DNA of 36,997 nucleotides from Bacillota bacterium (GTDB lineage Bacteria > Bacillota > Bacilli > Alicyclobacillales > SLC66). Under the pieces are notes generated by a model. The model saw nothing but the letters and a program-made list of their open reading frames with translations, ran no database searches and was not told the origin of the DNA. Shown in pieces: positions 15,074 through 23,427 of the stretch. How positions within the stretch are numbered: position 1 is the first letter of the stretch; each line of letters starts with the position of its first letter. Location of the stretch: contig JAPNUP010000153.1 in the NCBI GenBank assembly GCA_026627345.1, positions 1 to 36,997 of the forward strand, written 5' to 3'. Both the position numbers and the translations under genes were made by a program.

Positions 15074-15103
15074 AAGCTATCACGTTTATGTGCTCGGCGT
15101 CAA
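15074..15103 (-). promoter_or_regulatory. Promoter of the fluoride-riboswitch operon
   Basis: On the minus strand: -35 TTGACG (15103-15098), an 18-base spacer, and TAGCTT (15079-15074) with an extended -10 element (TGA immediately before it). Transcription would begin just before the aptamer. Confidence 0.6.
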
Positions 15104-15198
15104 CCCTGAGAAAGACGTAGGATTTGTATTGTGAGTAGCCTAAGACAACGGTATCATAGTTGTTACAGCGTTTTTAGAGACGAATAGGAGTGAGGGGA

Positions 15199-16284
15199 AT
15201 GGCCGATCGGATTCGCATAGGAATCATTGGAAGTGGCGGCATCGCAGGTGCGCACGTGCGCGCGTATTTGCAGATGCCGGACGTCGAGGTGGTGGCGGTC
15301 GCGGACATCATCCCTGGCAAGGCCGCGGAATTCATCGCACGCCACCAGGTGACTGGCGCACAAGCGTTTGATGATCATCGACAACTGCTTACGCTGGATC
15401 TCGACGGCGTCAGCATCTGTACGCCAAACGTGGCGCACTATGAAACGGCGATCGATGCGGTAGAAGCAGGTAAACACGTGTTGGTCGAAAAGCCGCTGTC
15501 GTATACGCTGGAGCAAGCCGTCGAGATGGTGCGCGCAGCTAAGCAGGCTGATCGCATGCTGACCGTGGGGTTTCAACCCCGCTATGATCCGAATATGAAG
15601 ACGGTCAAACAGATCATCCAATCTGGTGTGCTCGGTAAAGTCTACTATTTACAGACAGGTGGCGGTCGCCGCCGCGGAATGCCAGGCGGCACTTTTATCC
15701 GCAAGGAGCTGGCCGGCTCAGGTGCGATTGCAGATATTGGTTGCTATTCGCTCGATCTTGCACTTGCGGCGCTGGATTATCCGAAGCCGCTTACCGTATC
15801 TGCCTACACATCGTCCTACTTTGGGACGAATAGAAAGTACCACGCTGAAGCGGACCGCTTTGACGTGGAGGACTTCGGAGTGGCACTCGTACGGCTCGAA
15901 GGCGGCATTGTCCTGAATTTCAAAATCGCTTGGGCGATGCATATGGATACCCTTGGACCCACTTTGTTTCTCGGAACAGACGCTGGATTGCGTCTCACGC
16001 CGGGCAGCTCCGGGCCGTGGGGTGGCGTATGGGATGGAGGTATCTCTTCGATCTCTTTATTTCAAGATACACTCGGCAAGCATACAGAAACAGTCGTGCC
16101 GGTCGAACAACACAACGTCGATCGCTTCTACGAAAAGGTGCGCGATTTTGTCTCTGCGATTCAAGAAGGACGCGCTGCGCCGATTCCGGCAGAGCAGATT
16201 ATCCGCAATCAAGCCATTATCGATGGTATCTTGAAGTCGGCACAGCTCGAGCGGGAAGTCGAAGTGGTGATCCCCGAGGTCTAG
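15199..16284 (+). CDS. Gfo/Idh/MocA-family NAD(P)-dependent oxidoreductase
   Basis: A 361-residue protein. The N-terminal Rossmann fold shows 'IGIIGSGGIAGAHVRAYLQ' for NAD(P) binding, and 'HVLVEKPLSYTLEQA' carries the family EKP motif whose Lys is catalytic. The C-terminal domain has 'GAIADIGCYSLDLALA', in which the D-x-G-x-x-x-x-D/H pattern marks the sugar-binding site. Relatives oxidise or reduce sugars, inositols and related polyols; the substrate here is unknown. Start ATG 15199 follows AGGAGTGAGGGG. The ThuA-like gene 2 kb downstream belongs to a family that often accompanies such oxidoreductases in sugar degradation, so a shared pathway is possible. Confidence 0.9.
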   Translation: MADRIRIGIIGSGGIAGAHVRAYLQMPDVEVVAVADIIPGKAAEFIARHQVTGAQAFDDHRQLLTLDLDGVSICTPNVAHYETAIDAVEAGKHVLVEKPLSYTLEQAVEMVRAAKQADRMLTVGFQPRYDPNMKTVKQIIQSGVLGKVYYLQTGGGRRRGMPGGTFIRKELAGSGAIADIGCYSLDLALAALDYPKPLTVSAYTSSYFGTNRKYHAEADRFDVEDFGVALVRLEGGIVLNFKIAWAMHMDTLGPTLFLGTDAGLRLTPGSSGPWGGVWDGGISSISLFQDTLGKHTETVVPVEQHNVDRFYEKVRDFVSAIQEGRAAPIPAEQIIRNQAIIDGILKSAQLEREVEVVIPEV

Positions 16285-16325
16285 GCTTGGCAGACACGAC
16301 AACCGATGTGCTTCTCTGATCAGCG

Positions 16326-16368
16326 AGCGAGGATCCGTACAGGTGTGTTCAGCCAACGGATCCTCGCT
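16326..16368. terminator. Probable bidirectional terminator
   Basis: A perfect 13-base inverted repeat, AGCGAGGATCCGT and ACGGATCCTCGCT, with a 17-base loop. It lies between the convergent oxidoreductase and aromatic hydroxylase genes. Neither side has a clear T run, so the terminator role rests on position and stem strength. Confidence 0.65.
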
Positions 16369-16374
16369 GTTCGT

Positions 16375-18162
16375 TCACAGTGGACGTTCGGCCAGCGCAA
16401 GGGCGTTGTCTATCCATTCGCCGAGATGCGCATACTGCGCGCTTTGAAGCGTTCGGATGTCTGCGAGAATCTCCGTCCTAACGGTTGGTAGGCGATGGGT
16501 CGTGCAAAGCAACTCATAGAGTTCGATCCGCAAAAGCCAGTCGTCTGAGAAAGAGTCTTTTAGCCGTAAGTGGATCGCAGTCAAGCGCGTGTCGATCTCG
16601 GAGTCGGTCAGCGGGCTCGTGCCGGCCGCCAGATCTTCACGCAATTGGCGAACGTCGCTGTACAGTTGCAAAAGTAAAGACACCTCTCGGGTATCTGTGT
16701 GTGCAATAGATACGGCAGGCTCGGCAGGTGTCTTTGCTGTCGTATCTGCATAAAAGTGTTCAGGATCTGCCGCATCGGCAAATACAGAGCGGATTGTGGC
16801 GCCGACTGCCATATCAAAAGGCCCATAGGCGGGAGCAAAGAGCACCTTGTCATCCCAGGTCACGGTGCAATCAGACCAAGTAATCAACACCAGTTTGCCT
16901 TGCTGCCAAGTCAGTTTCGTCACTAGGCCTCCGACTTCTACGCCACTGCTAAAGAGCAGTCTGCCTCGGGTACCTTGTACGATTCCTAGACGTTTGAGGT
17001 CGCTCACTGTGCAGTCTTGCAAAGCACGGTCTAGTCCGACGATACGACCTACAGGAGAACTGAAACCTTCTGGATGTCGGTTTTTCCCTTGTTCAGGCAG
17101 TTGCGATCCATCATACGCCAGTGCGCATGCGCTGCCAAAGCGAAGATAAGCCGCTTCCCCATGATGATCGGTCAAGACTTCCGTGACTGTTCCGCTGACT
17201 TGCAACCCAGAATCGTACACGACGGTGGCCGTATGGCCGGAACGCACTGCCTTGCGCAGCCCTTCGACACCGCCGTGCATAAACGCCATGCGTTTGGCGA
17301 ATGTCCGAACTGCATCCGTCAGTTGGTCGAAAGACTGACAAACGAATAGCTGCGGTTGCTGCGTGGTGATGTCAAATGGCGTCGCCAGACAGGCTTCCAG
17401 GTCAAACGGTAGTTTCTGTACAGCGTCTGTCAAACAACTGCGACTTTCACCGATCGAAGACAGCAGTCCTGCGCCGTAAATGAGCGGGTGCTCGAGATCG
17501 CCGTATAGTCCGTATTCCACCGTCCACCAATACAGGCGCGCGATGAGTTCGGCTTCGGAAGGCACTGTGGCCGCCGCTTGCTTTTGCGCTAAGACTTCCT
17601 TGGCTTGTGCGATCTCCTCTGGCGAGGATGTGCCGTCTTCGAGAATGTCAGACAAGTGCTTGACTGCATCGAACACTTCATGCTCCGCCTGGCTCGCCAG
17701 CGCCTTGGCGCCGATCTCGCCAAACACTTTCACGTAGTGTGCGTAGCCCGGGTCGCACAAGATTGGTGCGTGACCTGCCGCCTCGTGCAAGATGTCTGGA
17801 GCCGGGGTATAGTCGATGTGCTCGAGCTTGCGAATGCCAGTGGCGATCGGAAGGATGCCATGCGCCTGAAAATCGTAGAAAGCGACTCCCGGGATGAAGC
17901 CACCAATCGTCTCTGCGCCAAAGCCATGCGGTCCTAGGCAGCGGTTCATTTCCTCGACATGCGGAATGCGTTCAATGCTGATACCGGAGGCTGTCAGTCC
18001 ATCCAGATAAGCAGGATGCGCCCGGCCTTCCAAAAAGTATCTGTTTTGCCGCATCACAAATCGCCAGACCGCCTGATCAACCGGCGTGTAGGCCTCATAA
18101 TGCTGACGTACGACGTAAGACCGCAAGTGGGCGGGTACCCGTCGTGATGCCGTGATCGTCAT
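16375..18162 (-). CDS. phhA: Aromatic amino acid hydroxylase, long form (phenylalanine 4-monooxygenase-like)
   Basis: A 595-residue protein, about twice the length of typical bacterial PheH but like the long form known in the Bacillus cereus group. The catalytic domain covers residues about 20-300. Iron ligands are H126 and H131 in 'HEAAGHAP' and E216 in 'LYWWTVEYGL'; an insert of about 40 residues between them is rich in Glu and Ala. Such enzymes hydroxylate Phe (or Trp/Tyr) with tetrahydropterin and O2. The C-terminal half has two similar beta-rich modules (about 316-355 and 404-445) of unknown role. Start ATG 18162 has GGAGGG 7 bases upstream, and a TTGACA-N17-TACGAT promoter precedes it. 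Substrate preference cannot be told from sequence. Confidence 0.9.
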   Translation of the reverse strand: MTITASRRVPAHLRSYVVRQHYEAYTPVDQAVWRFVMRQNRYFLEGRAHPAYLDGLTASGISIERIPHVEEMNRCLGPHGFGAETIGGFIPGVAFYDFQAHGILPIATGIRKLEHIDYTPAPDILHEAAGHAPILCDPGYAHYVKVFGEIGAKALASQAEHEVFDAVKHLSDILEDGTSSPEEIAQAKEVLAQKQAAATVPSEAELIARLYWWTVEYGLYGDLEHPLIYGAGLLSSIGESRSCLTDAVQKLPFDLEACLATPFDITTQQPQLFVCQSFDQLTDAVRTFAKRMAFMHGGVEGLRKAVRSGHTATVVYDSGLQVSGTVTEVLTDHHGEAAYLRFGSACALAYDGSQLPEQGKNRHPEGFSSPVGRIVGLDRALQDCTVSDLKRLGIVQGTRGRLLFSSGVEVGGLVTKLTWQQGKLVLITWSDCTVTWDDKVLFAPAYGPFDMAVGATIRSVFADAADPEHFYADTTAKTPAEPAVSIAHTDTREVSLLLQLYSDVRQLREDLAAGTSPLTDSEIDTRLTAIHLRLKDSFSDDWLLRIELYELLCTTHRLPTVRTEILADIRTLQSAQYAHLGEWIDNALALAERPL

Positions 18163-18181
18163 CGCAGTTCCCTCCATAGCT

Positions 18182-18237
18182 AGTGAATTCGCTTTCACTC
18201 GCAAAATTATCGTAGAAGAGTCAGCCCAAGATGTCAA
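18182..18237 (-). promoter_or_regulatory. Promoter of the aromatic hydroxylase gene with adjacent inverted repeat
   Basis: On the minus strand: -35 TTGACA (18237-18232), a 17-base spacer and -10 TACGAT (18214-18209). Just downstream, in the leader, is the inverted repeat AGTGAA-agcgaa-TTCACT (18199-18182), a possible operator. Confidence 0.65.
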
Positions 18238-18265
18238 TCTGCTTGTCAGGTGACGGACGCTACAC

Positions 18266-18306
18266 TTGATAAACGATGACTAGTCCTGTAGGCTTTGTGT
18301 AGTCCT
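18266..18306 (+). promoter_or_regulatory. Possible promoter of the ThuA-like gene with direct repeat
   Basis: TTGATA (18266-18271), a 17-base spacer and TAGGCT (18289-18294). The 8-base direct repeat TAGTCCTG occurs at 18281-18288 and 18299-18306, on either side of the -10. Only a weak promoter match. Confidence 0.4.
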
Positions 18307-18338
18307 GAAAAACCACTTTGATAAAGGAGTGTATCAGT

Positions 18339-19073
18339 ATGACAGAGCCCCTTCGCGTTACGGTTTGGAATGAATTTCGCCATGAGAAGGAACATGAATC
18401 CGTTCGCAGCGTATATCCGGAAGGCATACATAAGACTATTGCAGGGGCGATGGAGAAAGCGGGCTTTCGCGTTCGTACAGCCACACTGGATGAACCTATG
18501 CATGGGTTGACGCCAGACGTTCTAGAAGGCACCGATGTCTTGATCTGGTGGGGTCATATGGCACACCACGAGGTGTCTGATGACATCGTGGCGGCCGTGC
18601 ATGCGCGCGTGTTAGATGGGATGGGCTTGGTCGTGCTCCATTCCGGACATTTCTCGAAGATTTTCAAGCGTCTGATGGGCACTTCGTGCGATCTGAAATG
18701 GCGTGAAGCGGGTGAGCGTGAGCGCATCTGGGCGATCGATCCATCGCACCCGATCGCAGCGGGTCTCGGACAGTACATCGAACTGCCGCACGAGGAGATG
18801 TATGGCGAGCATTTTGACATTCCTGCGCCCGATGAACTCGTCTTTGTGAGCTGGTTTCAAGGGGGAGAGGTCTTTCGCAGCGGCTGTGTCTTCCACCGCG
18901 GGAGAGGAAAGATTTTCTACTTCCGCCCTGGACACGAGACTTTCCCAACGTACCACCGCGAGGACATTCAACGTGTGATTGCCAATGGCGTGCGCTACGT
19001 GGCCCCGAGCGATACGGCGAAGCCGGTATACGGCAATGTGAAGCCCATTGAAGTGCTGCCTGAGTCACACTGA
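18339..19073 (+). CDS. ThuA-like domain protein
   Basis: A 244-residue cytoplasmic protein covering the whole ThuA (trehalose utilization) domain, a class I glutamine amidotransferase-like fold. The N-terminus '[27 protein letters not shown]' is typical, followed by '[17 protein letters not shown]', '[13 protein letters not shown]' and '[25 protein letters not shown]'. The usual amidotransferase nucleophile Cys is replaced in this family, so it is unlikely to be an amidotransferase. ThuA of Sinorhizobium acts in conversion of trehalose to 3-keto derivatives with a Gfo/Idh oxidoreductase; a Gfo/Idh gene lies 2 kb upstream. Start ATG 18339 follows AAAGGAG. A terminator follows. Confidence 0.88.
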   Translation: MTEPLRVTVWNEFRHEKEHESVRSVYPEGIHKTIAGAMEKAGFRVRTATLDEPMHGLTPDVLEGTDVLIWWGHMAHHEVSDDIVAAVHARVLDGMGLVVLHSGHFSKIFKRLMGTSCDLKWREAGERERIWAIDPSHPIAAGLGQYIELPHEEMYGEHFDIPAPDELVFVSWFQGGEVFRSGCVFHRGRGKIFYFRPGHETFPTYHREDIQRVIANGVRYVAPSDTAKPVYGNVKPIEVLPESH

Positions 19074-19086
19074 TTGGATAGATCTG

Positions 19087-19139
19087 TCGGCAAGGGGCAC
19101 GACCTCCTTAGTGAGTGCGTGACCTTTGCCGATTTTTTT
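19087..19139 (+). terminator. Rho-independent terminator after the ThuA-like gene
   Basis: TCGGCAAGG pairs with CCTTTGCCGA (one bulge) around a 27-base loop that can form an inner stem, followed by a run of seven Ts on the + strand. Confidence 0.85.
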
Positions 19140-19171
19140 GTGCTCAGCGGACGGCATACACGCGGTTCTCC

Positions 19172-20128
19172 TCAAAATGTCGTGTACGGATAGGGCGAGC
19201 CTTCTTTCAGGTGATCGATGATGTCATGGACATTGCCCGTTTGGTGTAGATGAACCGTTGGCTCAAGGGAGTGCGTAGCGAGGAACGCGTTGGCACATCC
19301 GAGCCAAAAGCCGATTCGTGGATGACGCGCGGCAAAGCGATCGAGCTTTGTCAAAAGTTCTGGGTCTTCCTCCAGAGGGATGGGTGTGGTGATAGACAGC
19401 ACAACGAGCGAAGGTTCTAACTGCAAGACGGCTTTCTCTATTGCGCCAGGAGCAGGTGACGAGCCTAAATAGATCACTCTCCATCCTTGAAGTAGTGCGC
19501 GCAGCATCAGCACCTGTAGCGAAATCTCGTGTCTTTCGTGCGGGACAGTGGCGCATAGGCAAAGGGGGCCACGCGCCTCCTCCCATACGGAACTACGCAT
19601 CCTTTGCAAGAAGGACAAGACAGTTGTGCTGGTCATGTGTTCCTGATATTCACTCCAAGTGCGCTCGCGCCAAAGCTCTCCGACTCTCGTGAGAAGGGGG
19701 TTCAACACCTGATCAGCGAACCGCTCTAGCCCGAGATCGTGGTACGCCTTTTGCAGCGTAAACAAGACGCGGTCAGTGTCACACGTGGCTCCTGCGACTT
19801 CTAACTCTCTCGTGTATTCACCTGCTTTTTGTCCTGGGTCTAGCGCATCGGTCGTCGCTGACATGGACCGATTGCCTTCATCAAGTACAGGATGTGCGGC
19901 GCGCGCCGCGATCATCGCATTTTGTACTGTATAGCCGCGTTCCATCAAGGCCCGCACAGACAGTAGCTGCGTCACGTCACGCTCAGTGTACACGCGGTAG
20001 CCGTTGGGCAAACGCCGTGGTTCTGGCATGTGGTAGCGCTGCTCCCATTTACGAATGAGCTGTGTGGAAATGCCTACTCGCTCGGCGACTTGACGAATAC
20101 TGAGCCAGCCGCTTGTCTGCGTCATCAT
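19172..20128 (-). CDS. MerR-family regulator with C-terminal B12-binding domain (CarH/LitR-like)
   Basis: A 318-residue transcription factor. The N-terminal MerR helix-turn-helix has 'LSIRQVAERVGISTQLIRKWEQRY' and the wing 'RRLPNGYRVYTERDV'. A helical cap (about 105-185) and a Rossmann-like B12-binding domain (about 188-310) follow. E198-R-H200 matches the E-x-H motif whose His binds cobalt in CarH, and W153 with E163-H164 matches the cap residues over the cobalamin. The residue after W153 is Arg where CarH of Thermus has the His that ligates cobalt after light exposure. CarH-type repressors release DNA when light breaks adenosylcobalamin. ATG 20128 follows AAGGAG; a GTG start at 20137 overlaps that site. 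It is divergent from the EAL gene. Confidence 0.85.
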   Translation of the reverse strand: MMTQTSGWLSIRQVAERVGISTQLIRKWEQRYHMPEPRRLPNGYRVYTERDVTQLLSVRALMERGYTVQNAMIAARAAHPVLDEGNRSMSATTDALDPGQKAGEYTRELEVAGATCDTDRVLFTLQKAYHDLGLERFADQVLNPLLTRVGELWRERTWSEYQEHMTSTTVLSFLQRMRSSVWEEARGPLCLCATVPHERHEISLQVLMLRALLQGWRVIYLGSSPAPGAIEKAVLQLEPSLVVLSITTPIPLEEDPELLTKLDRFAARHPRIGFWLGCANAFLATHSLEPTVHLHQTGNVHDIIDHLKEGSPYPYTTF

Positions 20129-20219
20129 CTGTGTCACTCCTTAGACGGGAGAGTTTACATGCCTATGTAGCACTATTGTATCATGATTGTCCTTCATCGT
20201 ACTAACATTATACTTGTGT

Positions 20220-20265
20220 TTGACAGTCGATTCCTGCGAAGCTATTGTCTAGTTGTACGATTACA
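20220..20265 (+). promoter_or_regulatory. Promoter of the EAL gene with a TGTA-N4-TACA dyad at the start site
   Basis: -35 TTGACA (20220-20225), a 17-base spacer and -10 TATTGT (20243-20248). The predicted start (near 20255) falls in TGTA-cgat-TACA (20254-20265), a short inverted repeat that could be the operator of the divergent MerR-type regulator. The promoter is well supported; the operator is an inference. Confidence 0.7.
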
Positions 20266-20289
20266 CTAAACTTGTAGCGGAGGGTTGTC

Positions 20290-21336
20290 GTGGAAGATTG
20301 TTCAGCGTGTTCTCTCGATCTGCAGTCTGGCTACCGAATCGATTTTCCAAACCGACATAGCTGCGAACAAATCGCTTCTACCATGCTACTTAGCGGATCG
20401 GAACAACTTGTGCGTGTCAGCGATCACGCCCTTTGGATGCCGGAACGCCTTTTTTTGGATCATGTGGATTACTGGGAGGCGCACTGTGAACCTTCTGCGT
20501 GGAAAGTTCGCCATGTTCAGCGCCAAGACGGCGGCCTGTCTTCTGATGTCTTGGGCACTGCGCTGACGTGGCATGAAGGCACCGCCAAGCGGGCTGAGAC
20601 ATGGGTTTATGAACTGATCGCGCGCGATCGGATCAAGATGATGTTTCAGCCGATTGTAAACGTTCAAGACGACTCGTCTCTGACGATTGGCTACGAAATG
20701 CTGGCAAGAGGCATGGATGCGGATGGACAGTGGATTGCGCCAGCCAAGCTGTTCGCTGCAGCGCGCGAACAAAATCAAATGTTTCGGCTTGACCGCGCTT
20801 GCCGTTTCGCTGCCATCGATGCAGCCTCATCGTTACCTGCAACCGCCTCAGTTTTTGTCAACTTTATCCCTACATCGATCTACGTTCCGGAGCACTGTTT
20901 GGCCACGACAATGGCAGCTGTACAACGCATCGGATTGCGCCCGGAACAACTGGTCTTCGAAGTGGTAGAAACGGAGCGCGTGGAAGACCTCGCGCATCTG
21001 AAGCGGATCTTGCGTTTCTATCGCGAACGCGGGTTTCGCTATGCACTAGACGATGTCGGGCAAGGGTTTAACGACCTTGACACGTTGCGGGCACTAGAGC
21101 CGGACGTGGTCAAGCTCGACCGCGAATGGGTCACGGAGATTCACCTTGACCGGGAGAAACGCGCTGTTGCCGAGCACGTGTTGAAAGTGAGCTTAGGTAT
21201 GGGTGCTGTCCCACTGGCAGAAGGCGTGGAGTCAGCGCAAGAAGCGCACGTGTTGCGCGAGTTGGGCTATACGTGGCAACAAGGTTATTATTATGGAAGA
21301 CCGACTTTTCATCCAGAGCTGTTGCCGAGCGTATGA
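20290..21336 (+). CDS. EAL-domain cyclic-di-GMP phosphodiesterase
   Basis: A 348-residue protein. Residues 1-95 are a Cys-containing N-terminus (C4-S-A-C7, C25, C66) of no recognised family, possibly a metal- or redox-sensing module. The EAL domain covers about 100-345. Catalytic positions are present: E136 in 'GYEMLAR' (EML for EAL), N191 in 'FVNFIP', E224/E227 in 'FEVVE', D254-D255 in 'LDDVGQGF', K275, E311 in 'AEGVE' and Q331. It should therefore hydrolyse c-di-GMP to pGpG. There are no membrane segments. GTG 20290 has GGAGGG 5 bases upstream. A strong promoter precedes it, and the divergent B12-type regulator is the obvious candidate controller. The prolyl oligopeptidase gene starts 63 bases downstream. 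Confidence 0.9.
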   Translation: MEDCSACSLDLQSGYRIDFPNRHSCEQIASTMLLSGSEQLVRVSDHALWMPERLFLDHVDYWEAHCEPSAWKVRHVQRQDGGLSSDVLGTALTWHEGTAKRAETWVYELIARDRIKMMFQPIVNVQDDSSLTIGYEMLARGMDADGQWIAPAKLFAAAREQNQMFRLDRACRFAAIDAASSLPATASVFVNFIPTSIYVPEHCLATTMAAVQRIGLRPEQLVFEVVETERVEDLAHLKRILRFYRERGFRYALDDVGQGFNDLDTLRALEPDVVKLDREWVTEIHLDREKRAVAEHVLKVSLGMGAVPLAEGVESAQEAHVLRELGYTWQQGYYYGRPTFHPELLPSV

Positions 21337-21399
21337 TTCTCTCGCAGGGGCCGTATGAAGGATCATTTTTACGTTGTGCATGTAGAAAGGAAGAGGCAA

Positions 21400-23427
21400 A
21401 TGACGGGATTTCGCAAAGCGGATATCGTAGATGATTTTTTTGGCACGGCTGTCGCTGATCCTTACAGATGGCTGGAAGACGCCTCTGCACAGGATACCAA
21501 GTCATTTATCGAGGCACAAAATGAACGCACGATGGCTTATTTGCGCAACTTGCCGACGCGCCCTGCAATCGCCAAGCGGTTGTCTGAGATCTACAACTAC
21601 GTGCGCTACGGCGTGCCCGTGCGCGCGGCCGGGGAAGTCTTTTACGCCTACAACAGTGGACTGCAAAACCAGGCTGTGTGGATGCGAGAAACGACGCCTG
21701 CTGGCGCAAGTGTATTTCTGGACCCTAATGCGCTGAGCGCTGATGGTACGATTGCCGTGACGAACTTTGAACCCTCTCGGGATGGGGCTTGGGTTGCCTA
21801 CGCGTTGTCGCAAAGTGGAAGCGACTGGCAGGAGATTCACGTGCGCGAAGTAGCCACCGGCAAAGATCGTGAAGATCTGCTCCAGTATGTCAAGTTCACG
21901 TCGATTGCCTGGACGCCTGATCACGCGGGATTCTATTATACGCGTTTTGCCAAGCCAGGGACGGTGGCGCCTGGGGACGAGAGCAAGAACAACAAAGTCT
22001 ACTACCATCAACTGGGCCAATCCCAAGATGACGATAGGTTGATCTTTGCCCAGCCTGAAGATCCCGAGTTGTCTTTTCATCCCACTGTCACCGAAGATGG
22101 ACGTTACCTCTTGTTGCACGTCTGGCGTGGCACTAGTCCAAAGAATCGCTTGTATGTGAAAGACCTCACAGCAGACCGTGATTTTGTACAGGTTTTGACT
22201 CAGGAAGACGCCTCTTATCATGTTGTGGCCAATGACGGCACGCTGTTCTATCTTTTGACAGACCTCGGAGCGCCGCGTAGAAAACTGGTCGCGGTCGACT
22301 TCTTTCAGACGCAAGAAGCGAAGTGGCGTACGGTCATTCCCGAAACGGACGCAGTGCTGGCGGATTGCCACGATGTTTGCGGGAAATTTGTGGCCACCTA
22401 TGCCAAAGATGCTTGTCAGACGGTCAGCGTTTTGGATAGGGATGGGAGTGTCCTGAGTCAGGTGCCGCTGCCAGGTGTAGGGTCTGTGGTCGCGATGGGA
22501 AGTCGCCCGGAAGACCCGCTGGTATACATTCAGTTTTCCTCGTATCTGTACCCGGCGCAGATATTTGCCTATGACGTCTTTGCCAACACCTTGACGCCGC
22601 ACTTTAAAGTCGGACGTACGTTTGATCCAGAACGCTATGAAACTAAGCAGGTCTTCTATACGTCCAAAGATGGCACGCGCGTGCCGATGTTCATCACAGC
22701 CAGCAAGCATTTACCGCTCACAGGTCAGCATAAGACGATCCTTTACGGATACGGTGGATTCAATGTCGGTCTGACGCCTGCTTTCTCTGCTTCTGTGATC
22801 AACTGGCTTGAACAAGGCGGCGTGTGGGCGGTTGCCAATTTGCGCGGCGGCGATGAGTACGGCGAAACCTGGCACGAGCAGGGGATGCTTGCGAACAAGC
22901 AGAATGTTTTTGATGACTTTCACAGTGCCGCCGAGTACTTGATCGAACAAGGGTACACGAGTAAGGAGCGATTGGCGATCCAAGGGGGAAGCAATGGTGG
23001 GTTACTGGTATCCGCCTGTATGTTGCAACGTCCGGACCTTTACGGAGCCGTCATCTGCCAGGTGCCTGTGACCGATATGCTCCGTTATCATCTATTCACC
23101 GTGGGTCGCTACTGGATCTCTGAGTACGGTAACGCGCACGCCAGCAAGGAAGCGTTTGACGTGCTGATGCGCTACTCACCTTTACACAACGTGCGGCCAG
23201 GCGTCCTTTATCCGCCAATGCTCATCACCACAGCCGACACGGACGATCGGGTTGTGCCGGCGCACTCTTTCAAATTTACAGCTACGATGCAAGAAGCAGC
23301 GCCACCGGATGCCGTCATCTATTTGCGCGTGGAGACAAAAGCCGGTCACGGTGCAGGTAAGCCGATCGCGAAAGTCATCGAGGAGCAGGCCGACATCTGC
23401 GCTTTCTTGCTCGACCAACTGCAATGA
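21400..23427 (+). CDS. Prolyl oligopeptidase (S9A)
   Basis: A 675-residue cytosolic serine peptidase that cleaves short peptides after proline. The N-terminal 'VDDFFGTAVADPYRWLED' is the family hallmark, and a seven-blade beta-propeller follows to about residue 400. The C-terminal hydrolase domain has S531 in 'GGSNGG', the Asp in 'DTDDRV' (613-618) and H650 in 'KAGHGAGK'. No signal peptide is present. ATG 21400 is chosen for the upstream AAAGGAAGAGG and because it aligns with the family start; ATG 21355 adds 15 residues with a poor site. The last codons overlap pxpA by 4 bases, so the two are translationally coupled. Confidence 0.94.
   Translation: MTGFRKADIVDDFFGTAVADPYRWLEDASAQDTKSFIEAQNERTMAYLRNLPTRPAIAKRLSEIYNYVRYGVPVRAAGEVFYAYNSGLQNQAVWMRETTPAGASVFLDPNALSADGTIAVTNFEPSRDGAWVAYALSQSGSDWQEIHVREVATGKDREDLLQYVKFTSIAWTPDHAGFYYTRFAKPGTVAPGDESKNNKVYYHQLGQSQDDDRLIFAQPEDPELSFHPTVTEDGRYLLLHVWRGTSPKNRLYVKDLTADRDFVQVLTQEDASYHVVANDGTLFYLLTDLGAPRRKLVAVDFFQTQEAKWRTVIPETDAVLADCHDVCGKFVATYAKDACQTVSVLDRDGSVLSQVPLPGVGSVVAMGSRPEDPLVYIQFSSYLYPAQIFAYDVFANTLTPHFKVGRTFDPERYETKQVFYTSKDGTRVPMFITASKHLPLTGQHKTILYGYGGFNVGLTPAFSASVINWLEQGGVWAVANLRGGDEYGETWHEQGMLANKQNVFDDFHSAAEYLIEQGYTSKERLAIQGGSNGGLLVSACMLQRPDLYGAVICQVPVTDMLRYHLFTVGRYWISEYGNAHASKEAFDVLMRYSPLHNVRPGVLYPPMLITTADTDDRVVPAHSFKFTATMQEAAPPDAVIYLRVETKAGHGAGKPIAKVIEEQADICAFLLDQLQ

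Noticed and set aside
21502-22710. 402-residue open frame on the minus strand
   Set aside because: It lies wholly antisense to the prolyl oligopeptidase gene, has an atypical His/Arg/Gln-rich composition and no ribosome binding site. It is a shadow of the real coding frame.
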